NCBI RefSeq assembly: GCF_001012815.1
Contig: NZ_JYJP01000109.1
Location: forward strand, 159,757 to 223,756
Reading direction: 5' to 3'
Length of the DNA: 64,000 bases
From: Vibrio mexicanus
GTDB taxonomy: Bacteria; Pseudomonadota; Gammaproteobacteria; Enterobacterales; Vibrionaceae
A program made the position numbers and the translations under genes. Below are positions 46,763-56,904 of the stretch, piece after piece (the stretch's first letter is position 1; each line of letters starts with the position of its first letter). The notes beneath the pieces were generated by a model. That model was not told the origin of the DNA. It made no database searches and saw only the letters and a program-made list of their open reading frames with translations.

Positions 46763-47194
46763 ATGGCTCTAGAAAGAACTTTTTCTATTATCAAGCCCGA
46801 CGCGGTGAAACGCGATCTTATCGGTGAAATCTACCACCGTATCGAGAATGCAAATCTGCGCATTATTGCGGCGAAAATGCTTCATCTTAATGATGAGCAA
46901 GCTGCAGGCTTTTACGCAGAACATGAAGGCAAACCGTTTTTCGAAGATCTTAAAGAATTTATGACTTCTGGGCCTATCATGGTACAGGTTCTAGAAGGCG
47001 AAGATGCAATTGCACGCTACCGTGAGCTAATGGGTAAAACCAACCCAGAAGAAGCGGCGTGTGGCACAATCCGTGCCGATTATGCATTAAGCATGCGTCA
47101 TAACTCTGTGCATGGCTCAGATAGCCCGGTGTCAGCGGCACGTGAGATTGAATACTTCTTCCCAGAAGCTGAAATTCACCCTCGCAGTGAATAA
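46763..47194 (+). CDS. ndk: Nucleoside diphosphate kinase
   Basis: 143 residues. It balances nucleoside triphosphates. The active His is in NSVHGSDSPVSA. N-terminal RTFSIIKPDAVKRDLIGEI is the family start. Own terminator follows at 47245. Confidence 0.97.
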   Translation: MALERTFSIIKPDAVKRDLIGEIYHRIENANLRIIAAKMLHLNDEQAAGFYAEHEGKPFFEDLKEFMTSGPIMVQVLEGEDAIARYRELMGKTNPEEAACGTIRADYALSMRHNSVHGSDSPVSAAREIEYFFPEAEIHPRSE

Positions 47195-47244
47195 GCGACT
47201 TGGTCGTTAATCTCACTCAATAGTGAGGTAAAAAAATAAGAGTT

Positions 47245-47273
47245 AAAAACCCGATGTAAAATCGGGTTTTTTT
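47245..47273 (+). terminator. Intrinsic terminator of ndk
   Basis: Stem acccgat / atcgggt with loop gtaaa and seven T. Confidence 0.9.
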
Positions 47274-47443
47274 CGTTCTGTGCGAAGAAAATGGGTAAAA
47301 ATTACCCGTCACTCGAGTTGTATAAAAAATAATCACATTTAATTGAGTAAGTTAAGCTTATCAAGGGGTACAACCTCTTGTTGAAGCTGCGTAAAGGCTG
47401 TACAATTCGCGCCCTTATTATTGTTTCACCTTAGAGAGGCATC

Positions 47444-48568
47444 ATGACCACTGAAAAAATCAATCTACTCGATTTTGATCGTAAAGGTTTACGCGAGCTA
47501 TTTGCCCAAGAGCTCAATGAAAAACCGTTTCGAGCAGAGCAGGTGATGAAGTGGATCTACCATTTTGGTGTAGATGACTTCGATAAGATGACTAACATCA
47601 ACAAGAAGCTTCGTGAGAAGTTAAAGCACAAATGCGAGATTCGTGCACCTTACGTTTCTGAAGCGCAGCACTCGTCTGACGGCACTATCAAATGGGCAAT
47701 GCGCGTTGGCGATCAAGATGTGGAAACAGTATATATCCCAGAAGATGATCGCGCGACTTTGTGTGTTTCTTCTCAAGTCGGTTGTGCGCTGGAATGTAAA
47801 TTCTGTTCTACGGCTCAGCAGGGCTTTAACCGCAATCTAAAAGTGTCTGAAATTATCGGTCAGGTGTGGCGCGCTGCACGTGAAATCGGCTTAGAGAAAG
47901 AGACTGGTCGTCGCCCAATTACTAACGTGGTAATGATGGGTATGGGTGAGCCACTTCTTAACATGAAGAACTTGATGCCATCATTAGAGTTAATGCTAGA
48001 TGATCTCGGCTTTGGTTTGTCTAAACGCCGCGTGACGGTTTCGACTTCGGGTGTTGTTTCTGGTTTGGATCAGATGACTGGCAACATTGATGTGGCACTG
48101 GCGATTTCTCTACATGCACCTAATGACAAAGTACGTAGCGATATCATGCCAATTAATGACCGTTGGGATATCCAAGACTTTTTAGCGTCTGTACGTCGTT
48201 ATATCGCATCATCTAATGCCAACCGTGGCAAGGTAACGGTTGAGTACGTACTGCTGGATCACGTGAATGATGACATGGACCACGCTCGTGAATTAGCGGA
48301 GCTGATGAAAGACACGCCATGTAAGATCAACCTGATTCCATTTAACCCATATCCGGGCTCCCCTTATAAAAAGCCAAGTAACTCTCGCATCGATCGCTTC
48401 ATGAAAACATTGATGCAGTATGATTACACGGTAACAGTACGTAAGACTCGTGGCGACGATATCGATGCAGCATGCGGTCAGCTAGTGGGTGATGTGATCG
48501 ACCGTACTAAGCGTACTAAACTTAATAAAGCCGCTTCCGGCGAAGTGATCGCGGTTAAAGCGGTATAG
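47444..48568 (+). CDS. rlmN: Dual-specificity rRNA/tRNA adenine-C2 methyltransferase RlmN
   Basis: 374 residues. It methylates A2503 of 23S rRNA and A37 of some tRNAs. Radical-SAM Cys triad in CALECKFCSTAQQGFNRN, the second reactive Cys in TRGDDIDAACGQL near the C-terminus and SLHAPNDKVRSDIMP in between. GAGAGG precedes the ATG. Own terminator follows. Confidence 0.96.
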   Translation: MTTEKINLLDFDRKGLRELFAQELNEKPFRAEQVMKWIYHFGVDDFDKMTNINKKLREKLKHKCEIRAPYVSEAQHSSDGTIKWAMRVGDQDVETVYIPEDDRATLCVSSQVGCALECKFCSTAQQGFNRNLKVSEIIGQVWRAAREIGLEKETGRRPITNVVMMGMGEPLLNMKNLMPSLELMLDDLGFGLSKRRVTVSTSGVVSGLDQMTGNIDVALAISLHAPNDKVRSDIMPINDRWDIQDFLASVRRYIASSNANRGKVTVEYVLLDHVNDDMDHARELAELMKDTPCKINLIPFNPYPGSPYKKPSNSRIDRFMKTLMQYDYTVTVRKTRGDDIDAACGQLVGDVIDRTKRTKLNKAASGEVIAVKAV

Positions 48569-48587
48569 AAGATATACAAACAGAACA

Positions 48588-48613
48588 AGCCAGAGCTCGA
48601 CTCTGGCTTTTTT
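48588..48613 (+). terminator. Intrinsic terminator of rlmN
   Basis: Stem aagccagag / ctctggctt with a run of T after it. Confidence 0.88.
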
Positions 48614-48926
48614 GTACTTACATTTTGAAAACCTTTATTGGTACTCGTATGTAAAATTTCGGAAAAACCTTGACCTGCTTGTAATTTCTGGTTCAAGGTC
48701 GTGTTGTTTAACTACGAATATCTATTAGAATTGCTAATTAGACTTTTATAGTTATTGGTGCGAATAGGTTCTAAACCTAAGTTGCATAAGTTTTTGGCGA
48801 GGAGAGCTCTCCTCACGGATTTATTTTCGTTTTCGAACAGTTTAGTAAAGCTACTAACAAAAAATAATTAAAGCATTGAATTAAAGCATAGCTCTCGAAA
48901 ACAGACGACAGAGAAGTACAAACTCT
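48614..48926. other. Region upstream of rodZ with a 16-bp palindrome
   Basis: 313 bases without a gene between the rlmN terminator and rodZ. It contains ccttgacc / ggttcaagg (about 48668-48700, imperfect) and the perfect palindrome gaggagagctctcctc at 48799-48814, about 115 bases before the rodZ ATG. In many gamma-proteobacteria a pilW/pilF lipoprotein gene lies here; none is present. Confidence 0.55.
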
Positions 48927-49937
48927 ATGAGTACTGAACAAAATACAATTGTTGAAGAATCATCCCCACAATCAGACTCTCACGAATCACCTAAAGTAGA
49001 AGCCGGCACGCTACTTAAAAATAAGCGTGAAGAGTTGGGCTATACCCAACAGCAAATCGCTGATCGCCTTCGCTTGCGCATTTCCATCATTCAAAATATC
49101 GAATCTAATCAATTCGAAAACGGTCAAGTGGCTACCTTTACTCGCGGCTACCTTCGCTCTTATGCCAAAGCCGTCAACTTAGATGAAGAGATGGTGCTAT
49201 GTGCGTTTGATGACGGTTGTGAGCCTGAAGTTCATGGTCACAATATGAAGAGCTTTTCTAAGAAAACCAATCAAGAGAAGCATGACAGCCGTATCATGAG
49301 CCTGACATGGGGTATTGGTGCAATCATTATCGGCATATCGGCGTATTGGGTATGGCAGAATCAACAGCAGGACACGTTGACCTTTATTGATGAACAAGAA
49401 GTGGTGCAAGAAGTAGAAGCGGCGCCTGCTACTGCGGCGTTTACTGACTTTAATGGTGATGTCGTTGCATCAGATGGCGACAATGAAAGCGCCCAGCCAG
49501 TGACTTTACCTGAATTAGAAAACACAGAACCTGCTGAGCCTGTTACTTTACCGGAAGTTGAGACACCAGAACCTGTCACCCTTCCAGAAGTGGAAGAGCA
49601 AGCAGAAGCACCCGTACCGACTCAGCTACCTGAAGTTGAGGCTCCTGTGACGGAAGTAGTTGCTGCTGAGCCTGAAACGGTAGAGGCCACGATCGCGAAT
49701 AACGTATCGATGAACTTCATTGCCGACTGCTGGATTCAAGTGAAAGATGCCACGGGCAAAACGTTGTCGACGGGCATTAAAAAGGGTGGACAGACGTTAG
49801 ATTTAACAGGTGAAGCGCCATTTAGTGTCATTCTAGGGGCGCCAGAAAATGTTTCTATGACATTTGGAAGTGAACCTGTCGACCTTTCTGGGTATACTTC
49901 AGGAAAAGTAGCAAGATTTACCTTACCTAGAAGTTAA
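48927..49937 (+). CDS. rodZ: Cell-shape protein RodZ
   Basis: 336 residues. Cytoplasmic helix-turn-helix of the Xre type (LLKNKREELGYTQQQIADRLRLRISIIQNIE), which binds MreB; one membrane helix (LTWGIGAIIIGISAYWVW, about 125-142); an acidic, Pro-rich linker with repeats of PVTLPEVE (about 188-250); and the C-terminal beta-rich DUF4115 domain (FIADCWIQVKDATGKTL). It links MreB to the envelope elongation machine. It ends 1 base before ispG. Confidence 0.93.
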   Translation: MSTEQNTIVEESSPQSDSHESPKVEAGTLLKNKREELGYTQQQIADRLRLRISIIQNIESNQFENGQVATFTRGYLRSYAKAVNLDEEMVLCAFDDGCEPEVHGHNMKSFSKKTNQEKHDSRIMSLTWGIGAIIIGISAYWVWQNQQQDTLTFIDEQEVVQEVEAAPATAAFTDFNGDVVASDGDNESAQPVTLPELENTEPAEPVTLPEVETPEPVTLPEVEEQAEAPVPTQLPEVEAPVTEVVAAEPETVEATIANNVSMNFIADCWIQVKDATGKTLSTGIKKGGQTLDLTGEAPFSVILGAPENVSMTFGSEPVDLSGYTSGKVARFTLPRS

Positions 49938-49938
49938 T

Positions 49939-51057
49939 ATGCAATACGAATCTCCAATTAAACGTCGCCCATCGACTCGTATCTATGTGGGTGATGTACC
50001 GATCGGCGATGGTGCTCCTATCGCCGTTCAGTCAATGACGAATACCAGAACGACAGACGTCGAAGCCACAGTTGCTCAAATCCGAGCACTAGAAAATGTA
50101 GGCGCAGACATCGTTCGTGTATCCGTTCCTACTATGGATGCTGCGGAAGCGTTTAAGCAGATCAAGCAGCAAGTCTCTATCCCACTTGTCGCTGATATTC
50201 ACTTTGACTACCGTATTGCTTTGAAAGTAGCTGAATACGGTGTGGACTGTTTACGTATCAACCCAGGTAACATTGGCAACGAAGATCGTATTCGTTCAGT
50301 TGTGGATTGCGCACGCGATAAAAACATTCCAATTCGTATTGGTGTCAATGGCGGTTCATTAGAGAAAGATATTCAGATGAAGTATGGCGAACCAACGCCA
50401 GAAGCGCTTGTGGAATCGGCAATGCGCCATGTGGATATTCTTGATCGTCTTAACTTTGATAAGTTTAAGGTCAGCGTGAAAGCCTCAGACGTTTTCTTAG
50501 CAGTTGATTCGTACCGTTTGTTGGCCAAGAAAATTGATCAACCTTTGCACCTTGGTATCACTGAAGCGGGCGGCGCTCGCGCAGGGGCGGTGAAGTCTTC
50601 TGTTGGCTTGGGTATGCTGTTGGCTGAAGGTATTGGTGATACGCTGCGTATCTCCCTTGCTGCGGATCCCGTTGAAGAGATTAAAGTGGGTTTTGATATT
50701 CTGAAGTCTCTACGAATTCGCTCTCGTGGTATAAACTTCATTGCGTGTCCAAGCTGCTCTCGTCAAGAGTTTGATGTGATTGGTACAGTGAACGCTTTGG
50801 AGCAACGTCTTGAAGACGTGATCACGCCAATGGATGTCTCGATTATCGGTTGTGTCGTTAATGGCCCTGGTGAAGCAGAAGTGTCTCATCTTGGTTTAGC
50901 GGGCAGTGCGCGCAAGAGTGCATTCTACGAAGACGGTAAGCGTCAAAAAGAGCGCTTTGACAACGATGATTTGGTTGACCAACTTGAAGCGAAAATACGT
51001 GCGAAGGCCTCGGTATTAGACGAATCAAATCGCATCGACATCAAACAACAAGATTAA
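49939..51057 (+). CDS. ispG: 4-hydroxy-3-methylbut-2-enyl diphosphate synthase
   Basis: 372 residues. Next-to-last step of the non-mevalonate isoprenoid pathway. The [4Fe-4S] Cys ligands are in CPSCSRQEF and GCVVNGPGE. N-terminal VGDVPIGDGAPIAVQSMT is typical. Coupled to rodZ upstream; hisS follows 57 bases later. Confidence 0.97.
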   Translation: MQYESPIKRRPSTRIYVGDVPIGDGAPIAVQSMTNTRTTDVEATVAQIRALENVGADIVRVSVPTMDAAEAFKQIKQQVSIPLVADIHFDYRIALKVAEYGVDCLRINPGNIGNEDRIRSVVDCARDKNIPIRIGVNGGSLEKDIQMKYGEPTPEALVESAMRHVDILDRLNFDKFKVSVKASDVFLAVDSYRLLAKKIDQPLHLGITEAGGARAGAVKSSVGLGMLLAEGIGDTLRISLAADPVEEIKVGFDILKSLRIRSRGINFIACPSCSRQEFDVIGTVNALEQRLEDVITPMDVSIIGCVVNGPGEAEVSHLGLAGSARKSAFYEDGKRQKERFDNDDLVDQLEAKIRAKASVLDESNRIDIKQQD

Positions 51058-51114
51058 TCTTATCGCTGATAGCAAAAACAATCAGCGCTAAGCCAAACAA
51101 TTACGGTATTTATT

Positions 51115-52383
51115 GTGGCAAAAACAATCCAAGCTATTCGAGGCATGAACGACTGCCTTCCAACTCAATCTCCACTTTGGCAGAAGCTAGAAAACGCGGT
51201 CAAGCAAGTCGTTAGCGCATACGGTTACAACGAAGTTCGTATGCCAATCGTTGAAGAAACGAATCTATTTAGCCGTGCGGTTGGTGAAGAAACTGACGTA
51301 GTTTCAAAAGAGATGTACACCTTCGAAGATCGCAATGGTGATAGCCTAACGCTTCGTCCAGAAGGGACAGCAGGTTGTGTTCGTGCATGTATTCAGAACA
51401 GCCTAATTAACCGTGATGAACAACGTCTGTGGTACATGGGCCCAATGTTTCGTCACGAACGTCCTCAAAAAGGTCGTTACCGTCAGTTCCATCAATGTGG
51501 TGTTGAGGTTTTTGGTCTTAATGGCCCTGACGTTGATGCTGAATTAATCATGATGACTGCACGTCTATGGCGTGAACTAGGCATCGATAAGCATGTACGT
51601 CTTGAACTGAACTCGATTGGCTCTTTAGACGACCGTGCTAGCTATCGCACAGCGCTGGTTGCTTTTCTAGAGCAGCACATTGATGTTTTGGATGACGACT
51701 GCAAGCGTCGTATGCACACTAACCCACTGCGTGTTTTGGATACTAAGAACCCAGACGTTCAGGCTATCTTAGGTGATGCTCCTCGTCTTTCTGAGTACTT
51801 AGGTGAGGAATCTAAGGCACACTTTGCAGGTCTATGTGAACTTTTAGACGCTGCAGGTATCGAATACACAGTTAATGAACGCTTGGTGCGTGGTCTTGAT
51901 TATTACAACCGCACTGTCTTTGAGTGGATCACTGAAAGCTTAGGTGCACAAGGCACCGTGTGTGGTGGTGGTCGTTACGATGGTCTCGTTGAACAGTTGG
52001 GTGGTAAAGACACTCCGGCTGTTGGTTTCGCAATGGGCCTAGAGCGTCTAGTTCTGATGCTAGAAACGCTAGAGCTAACACAAGTTCGCCGCAGTGTTGA
52101 TGTCTACATGGTGACGGCGGGCGAAGGCACTATGATGGCGGGTATGAAGCTAGCTGAACAGCTACGTGAACAGGTGCCAGGTCTGCGCGTGATGAGTCAC
52201 TTCGGTGGCGGTAACTTTAAGAAGCAGTTTAAGCGTGCTGACAAAGCCGGAGCAGCAGTGGCTCTTGTGCTAGGTGAGAACGAAGTGGCTGATGGTACTG
52301 TGGTATTAAAAGATCTTGTCGGTGGTACACAAGACACAGTAAGCCAAGCTGAAGTCAGTGCGAAGCTCGTTGATTTAGTCTAA
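51115..52383 (+). CDS. hisS: Histidyl-tRNA synthetase
   Basis: 422 residues of class II. Motif 2 region GPMFRHERPQKGRYRQFHQ and the His-specific LVRGLDYYNRTVFEW are present. Start is GTG 51115 (MAKTIQAIRGMNDCLPTQ); no strong ribosome site is visible, but the N-terminus is conserved. C-terminal anticodon-binding domain ends the protein. Confidence 0.97.
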   Translation: MAKTIQAIRGMNDCLPTQSPLWQKLENAVKQVVSAYGYNEVRMPIVEETNLFSRAVGEETDVVSKEMYTFEDRNGDSLTLRPEGTAGCVRACIQNSLINRDEQRLWYMGPMFRHERPQKGRYRQFHQCGVEVFGLNGPDVDAELIMMTARLWRELGIDKHVRLELNSIGSLDDRASYRTALVAFLEQHIDVLDDDCKRRMHTNPLRVLDTKNPDVQAILGDAPRLSEYLGEESKAHFAGLCELLDAAGIEYTVNERLVRGLDYYNRTVFEWITESLGAQGTVCGGGRYDGLVEQLGGKDTPAVGFAMGLERLVLMLETLELTQVRRSVDVYMVTAGEGTMMAGMKLAEQLREQVPGLRVMSHFGGGNFKKQFKRADKAGAAVALVLGENEVADGTVVLKDLVGGTQDTVSQAEVSAKLVDLV

Positions 52384-52483
52384 CTATTGGCTGAAACAAC
52401 AGTCGCATTGAAAAACATCGGAATTTAAGAACATAACAAGTGGTGGCAAAGGTCACCGCTTTATTGATTTATGAGGACAGGAA

Positions 52484-53098
52484 GTGGAAGTCTACGATAC
52501 TGAAGAACAACAGGTTGAAGCCATCAAAGATTGGTGGAAGGAAAATGGTAAAGCAGTCATCTTTGGTGCTGTTTTAGGTTTAGGCGGCCTACTAGGCTGG
52601 CGCTACTACCAAGATACATTGACGGCTGGCCAAGAAGCGGCTTCAGAAGCTTACACGACTGCTGTGACTGCACTTCAAACACAAGGTGCATCGGCTGAAG
52701 AGTCAGTACAAAGCTTTATCGATTCAAACGCTGGCACTGAATACGCAACACTGGCAGCGCTTCAACTGGCTAAAGTTCAAGTGGAAGCAGGTCATTTGGA
52801 TGAAGCCGTAGCACAGCTTGAATGGGCGAAAGGCAGCTCTAAAGATGAAGCGCTAAAGGCTTTGGTCTCATACCGCCTTGCGCGCCTTTACGCTGAGCAA
52901 AACAGCTTCGATACTGCTTTAGCTGAGCTAGGTAGCATCACTGACACTTCATGGGCTGGCCGTGTGGCTGAACTGCGTGGTGATATTTCATTGCGAAGTG
53001 GTGACAAAGACGCCGCTTACGCAGCATACACAGAAGCTCAGCAGTCATCAGATGCTAGCCAAGCGTTGCAAATGAAGCTGGATGATCTAGCCAAGTAG
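52484..53098 (+). CDS. yfgM: Periplasmic chaperone / Sec-associated protein YfgM
   Basis: 204 residues. Start GTG 52484 preceded by AGGACAGGA. Short cytoplasmic tail, one membrane helix (AVIFGAVLGLGGLLGWRYY), then TPR-like helices in the periplasm. YfgM works with PpiD at the SecYEG translocon. Standard place between hisS and bamB. Confidence 0.92.
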   Translation: MEVYDTEEQQVEAIKDWWKENGKAVIFGAVLGLGGLLGWRYYQDTLTAGQEAASEAYTTAVTALQTQGASAEESVQSFIDSNAGTEYATLAALQLAKVQVEAGHLDEAVAQLEWAKGSSKDEALKALVSYRLARLYAEQNSFDTALAELGSITDTSWAGRVAELRGDISLRSGDKDAAYAAYTEAQQSSDASQALQMKLDDLAK

Positions 53099-53112
53099 AA
53101 GGGCAGTTGTTA

Positions 53113-54272
53113 ATGAAGAAGTTGTTGAACAAAGTTCTTGTTTCGGCGATGGCTATAGGTGTCCTTGCTGGCTGTGCCGGTGAAGAAGATACTATTATTA
53201 TGGCTCCGCTGCCTGTAGTACAAAGCGAGTTCACCTCTGGAGAAAGCTGGAGCACCTCAATTGGCGATGGTGTTGGGCATTTCTTTTCAAATTTGTCCCC
53301 AGAATACGCTTATGGCAAAGTCTTCATCGCGAGCGTGAAGGTGTTGTGAAAGCTCTTGAGCCGGATACAGGTAAAACCATCTGGGAACTTAACCTAGGTG
53401 AAGAAGGCAATGCGCGTCTATCTGGCGGTATTTCATCAGCTTACGGTAAAATCTACATCGGTAGTGAGAACGGCAAAGTCTTTGCGATTGATGAAGAGAG
53501 CGGCGAGCAGCTATGGGCAGCGAATGTTAATGGCGAAGTTCTCGCTGATCCGGTTGCTGATAGTAACCTAATCATGGTTCACACCAGCCGTGGTATGTTG
53601 ATTGCTCTTAGCCAAGACAGCGGCGAAGAACGTTGGACAATCAATACTGAAGTACCTAACTTAACCCTTCGCGGTGACAGTACGCCAGTTGCGGTATCGG
53701 GCGGTGTTTTCTGGGGAACAGCAAGTGGACGTCTTGCGGCCGCAATCGTTGATCGTGGTCAGCTCATTTGGCAGCAACCGATTGGTACTCCGCAAGGTGC
53801 AACTGAAATTGATCGTTTAGTTGATGTGGATGCATCTCCGATTGTGTTGGGCGGCAATTTATACATTGTTGGTATCAACGGTAATTTAACCTCTATCGAC
53901 CTTCGTTCGGGTGAAGCTTCTTGGAAGCGTAAATATTCATCGGCAAATGATATGGCGAGTGACGGTGGCCGTCTGTTCCTGATTACAGATAAAGACCACC
54001 TTGTTGCTGTTGATGCGCGAAGTGGTACTGAATTGTGGACAAATGACCAACTTGAGCACCGTTTATTGACTGCTCCTGTCATCATTAACCGCTACATTGT
54101 GGTGGGTGATGCGGAAGGTTATCTGCATTGGATTGACCGCTCTACAGGCGAGTTTGTTGCTCAGCAGTTAGTAGACGATAGCGGCTTTGCTGTGGGTCCA
54201 ATTAGCCTAGATGACGGTTACCTCGTGGTAACGCGTCAAGGCAGTGTAAAGAAACTGACGATCAATCAGTAA
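53113..54272 (+). CDS. bamB: Outer-membrane assembly lipoprotein BamB, frame broken by one missing base
   Basis: With one C restored it is 386 residues. Lipoprotein signal with lipobox LAGC. An eight-bladed propeller is visible from repeated PQQ-like phrases (GSENGKVFAIDEESGEQLW, ARSGTELWTNDQ). The frame breaks at 53334: gcgagccgtgaa instead of gcgagcgtgaa gives VFIASREGVVKALEPDTG. ATG 53113 is used; two codons upstream a TTG is in frame but unneeded. It is part of the BAM complex that inserts outer-membrane proteins. Confidence 0.93.
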
Positions 54273-54293
54273 TAACGTGATATAATTCACATT

Positions 54294-54328
54294 CGGCTCC
54301 TGGCTGGTAACAGCTAGGAGCCGTTTTA
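54294..54328 (+). terminator. Intrinsic terminator of bamB
   Basis: Long stem cggctcctggct / agctaggagccg with loop ggtaac, followed by tttta. Confidence 0.88.
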
Positions 54329-54447
54329 TTGCATAGAATTTAATCGTGTGGTTATAGGTAATAGTTGTTTAAACCTTATGTATCAACGTAATGTTCAGAC
54401 ATTAATTAACCTATAACTACATAAGAAAGAACACATTAGAGGTTGTT

Positions 54448-55935
54448 ATGGTACCTGTTGTTGCTCTTGTAGGGCGTCCTAACGTAGGTAAGTCTACGCT
54501 ATTTAACCGACTCACTCGCACCCGTGATGCTTTGGTTGCGGACTTCCCTGGTTTAACGCGTGACCGTAAATATGGCCAAGCTAAGCTTGGTGAACATGAA
54601 TTTATCGTGATTGATACCGGTGGTATCGATGGCACCGAAGAAGGTGTAGAAACCAAAATGGCGGAGCAGTCTTTGGCTGCTATTGATGAGGCCGATGTTG
54701 TGCTGTTTATGGTTGATGGCCGTGCAGGTCTAACACCATCAGATATCGCTATCTCTAATCACCTTCGTAAAATTGAAAAACCATCAATGCTTGTTGTGAA
54801 CAAGGTTGACGGTATTGATGCTGACGCCGCTTCTGCTGATTTCTGGCAGTTAGGTGTAGAGAACATGTACCAAATCGCAGCGGCTCATGGTCGTGGTGTT
54901 AGTGCATTGATCGACCGTGCGCTTAATCCGTTTGCTGAGCAAATGATTGAAGAAGCAAAAGGTGAAATTGAAGATCTTACTGAGTTTGTTGACGAAGACG
55001 AAGAAAAGCTAGATTACACCGAAGAAGAAGCGGAAGAAGAGTTCAAGCGCCTTCAAGATCAGCCAATCAAGCTAGCAATCATTGGTCGACCAAACGTAGG
55101 TAAATCTACACTGACTAACCGTATCTTAGGTGAAGAGCGTGTGGTGGTTTACGATATGCCTGGTACGACTCGTGATTCTATCTACATTCCGATGCAGCGT
55201 GATGAGCGTGAATACGTACTGATTGATACGGCTGGTGTACGTCGCCGTAAGCGCATCAACGAAACGGTAGAGAAGTTCTCAGTGGTGAAAACGCTGAAAG
55301 CCGTAGAAGATGCGAACGTGGTTCTACTGGTTATCGATGCGCGCGAGAACATCTCTGATCAAGATCTAAGCCTACTGGGTTTTGCGCTTAACGCAGGTCG
55401 TTCTATCGTTATCGCAGTAAACAAGTGGGATGGTCTGGACACGGACGTGAAAGAACACGTTAAGAAAGAGCTAGACCGCCGTCTAGGTTTTGTGGACTTT
55501 GCTCGTATTCACTTTATCTCAGCATTGCACGGTACAGGTGTTGGCCACCTATTTGAATCGGTTCAAGAGGCTTACAAATCTGCGACAACTCGCGTAGGTA
55601 CATCGGTACTGACTCGTATCATGAAGATGGCAACTGACGATCACCAACCACCAATGGTTCGTGGACGCCGTGTGAAGCTGAAATACGCGCACGCTGGTGG
55701 CTACAACCCACCAATCGTCGTTGTACACGGTAACTTGGTCAATGAACTGCCTGACTCTTACAAGCGTTATCTAATGAACTACTACCGTAAGTCATTAGAG
55801 ATCATGGGTACACCAATTCGTATCCAGTTCCAAAGCAGTGACAACCCATTTGAGGGTAAGACCAATAAAATGACGCTTTCTCAAGAGAGAAAACGTAAGC
55901 GCCTGATGACGATGATGAAGGGCCGCAAAAAATAA
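54448..55935 (+). CDS. der: Ribosome-assembly GTPase Der
   Basis: 495 residues. Two GTPase domains in tandem: G1 GRPNVGKSTLFNR at residue 8 and a second GRPNVGKSTLTNR near 212, with an acidic linker (about 165-200) between them, then a C-terminal KH-like domain (MVRGRRVKLKYAHAGG). It helps mature the 50S subunit. Own promoter region after the bamB terminator. Confidence 0.97.
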   Translation: MVPVVALVGRPNVGKSTLFNRLTRTRDALVADFPGLTRDRKYGQAKLGEHEFIVIDTGGIDGTEEGVETKMAEQSLAAIDEADVVLFMVDGRAGLTPSDIAISNHLRKIEKPSMLVVNKVDGIDADAASADFWQLGVENMYQIAAAHGRGVSALIDRALNPFAEQMIEEAKGEIEDLTEFVDEDEEKLDYTEEEAEEEFKRLQDQPIKLAIIGRPNVGKSTLTNRILGEERVVVYDMPGTTRDSIYIPMQRDEREYVLIDTAGVRRRKRINETVEKFSVVKTLKAVEDANVVLLVIDARENISDQDLSLLGFALNAGRSIVIAVNKWDGLDTDVKEHVKKELDRRLGFVDFARIHFISALHGTGVGHLFESVQEAYKSATTRVGTSVLTRIMKMATDDHQPPMVRGRRVKLKYAHAGGYNPPIVVVHGNLVNELPDSYKRYLMNYYRKSLEIMGTPIRIQFQSSDNPFEGKTNKMTLSQERKRKRLMTMMKGRKK

Positions 55936-55940
55936 TCCTG

Positions 55941-55968
55941 AAAGCCCAAGCAACTGCTTGGGCTTTTT
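55941..55968 (+). terminator. Intrinsic terminator of der
   Basis: Stem aaagcccaagca / tgcttgggcttt with T run. Confidence 0.92.
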
Positions 55969-55995
55969 ACATCCAGATTTAAAAGAAACTGTACC

Positions 55996-56904
55996 GTGAT
56001 GAATACCACTTCAACTACTCCTGCTTCAATTCAAGTAACACCAACAACCGTCACTTTTTGTCAGCAAATCTGGCAACTCGAATCGACCATTCAATTAGTC
56101 AAACACTCTGATGAGAGAACTTACTTAGTCACTGAAACCACACCTTTTCATCCGGTCAGCCATATTTGGCCAGATCATCCTGCTGATAGAGGAGAGGTGA
56201 CCATTGATGGATGTTTCCATGAAGTTGTTGACTGTCTTGTCGGAGCAGTAGAGGAGGCGACAGGTGAACTTTATGTCGATAAACAGATCCCCGTAAAACG
56301 AGATACTCAAGGGTGGATGTTTGTTGTTGTGCATGTACTGGATGGACTTATTACTCCCCAAAGCAACTTGGTTGGCTTACAGGTCGACAAAGACTATCAG
56401 CAGGCATTGAGCCGCGGGCACACTGCTGGGCATCTTGCTTACTTAGCGCTGAACAAAGTATTAGCTCAGGGATACTGGCGTAAAGATGCCGACCGCAAAG
56501 ACCCTCACGGTAATTTTGATTTCAACAGTTACGCACAGGAAAACAGTTTTGTAACTGAAGACCGTTGTGTTGACCATTACCGACTGGGTAAGACATTACG
56601 TAAGCGTGGACTGAACAGCGCGCAATTTATAGAAGATATTGCTGAAGTCGAACAGAAGGTGAATGCTGTTTTACAGGTTTGGTTGAGTAGAGAAGTCGAT
56701 ATCACTATGCGTTTAGAAGGTGACAAGTTGACTGACTCACGTTATTGGGGATGCGATCTGGGGGAAGATCACTATGCGGAAATCCCTTGTGGCGGGACTC
56801 ATATTAGAAACATTAAAGAAATTAGTGGTTTAAGCGTGTCACTTCGCAAGCTAGACGAGAAAAACATTGAAATGCACACAGTTGTAAATGGAAATACACA
56901 GTAA
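55996..56904 (+). CDS. Alanyl-tRNA editing protein, AlaX-like
   Basis: 302 residues. Free-standing version of the editing domain of alanyl/threonyl-tRNA synthetases: zinc ligands are in GHTAGHLAYLAL (HxxxH) and CGGTHIRN (CxxxH). A beta-rich N-terminal domain (PFHPVSHIWPDHPADRGEVTI) precedes it, as in the AlaX forms with an AlaRS-like oligonucleotide domain. It should clear Ser- or Gly-tRNA(Ala). Substrate is inferred from family. Single gene. The terminator of der separates it from its neighbour. Confidence 0.85.
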   Translation: MMNTTSTTPASIQVTPTTVTFCQQIWQLESTIQLVKHSDERTYLVTETTPFHPVSHIWPDHPADRGEVTIDGCFHEVVDCLVGAVEEATGELYVDKQIPVKRDTQGWMFVVVHVLDGLITPQSNLVGLQVDKDYQQALSRGHTAGHLAYLALNKVLAQGYWRKDADRKDPHGNFDFNSYAQENSFVTEDRCVDHYRLGKTLRKRGLNSAQFIEDIAEVEQKVNAVLQVWLSREVDITMRLEGDKLTDSRYWGCDLGEDHYAEIPCGGTHIRNIKEISGLSVSLRKLDEKNIEMHTVVNGNTQ

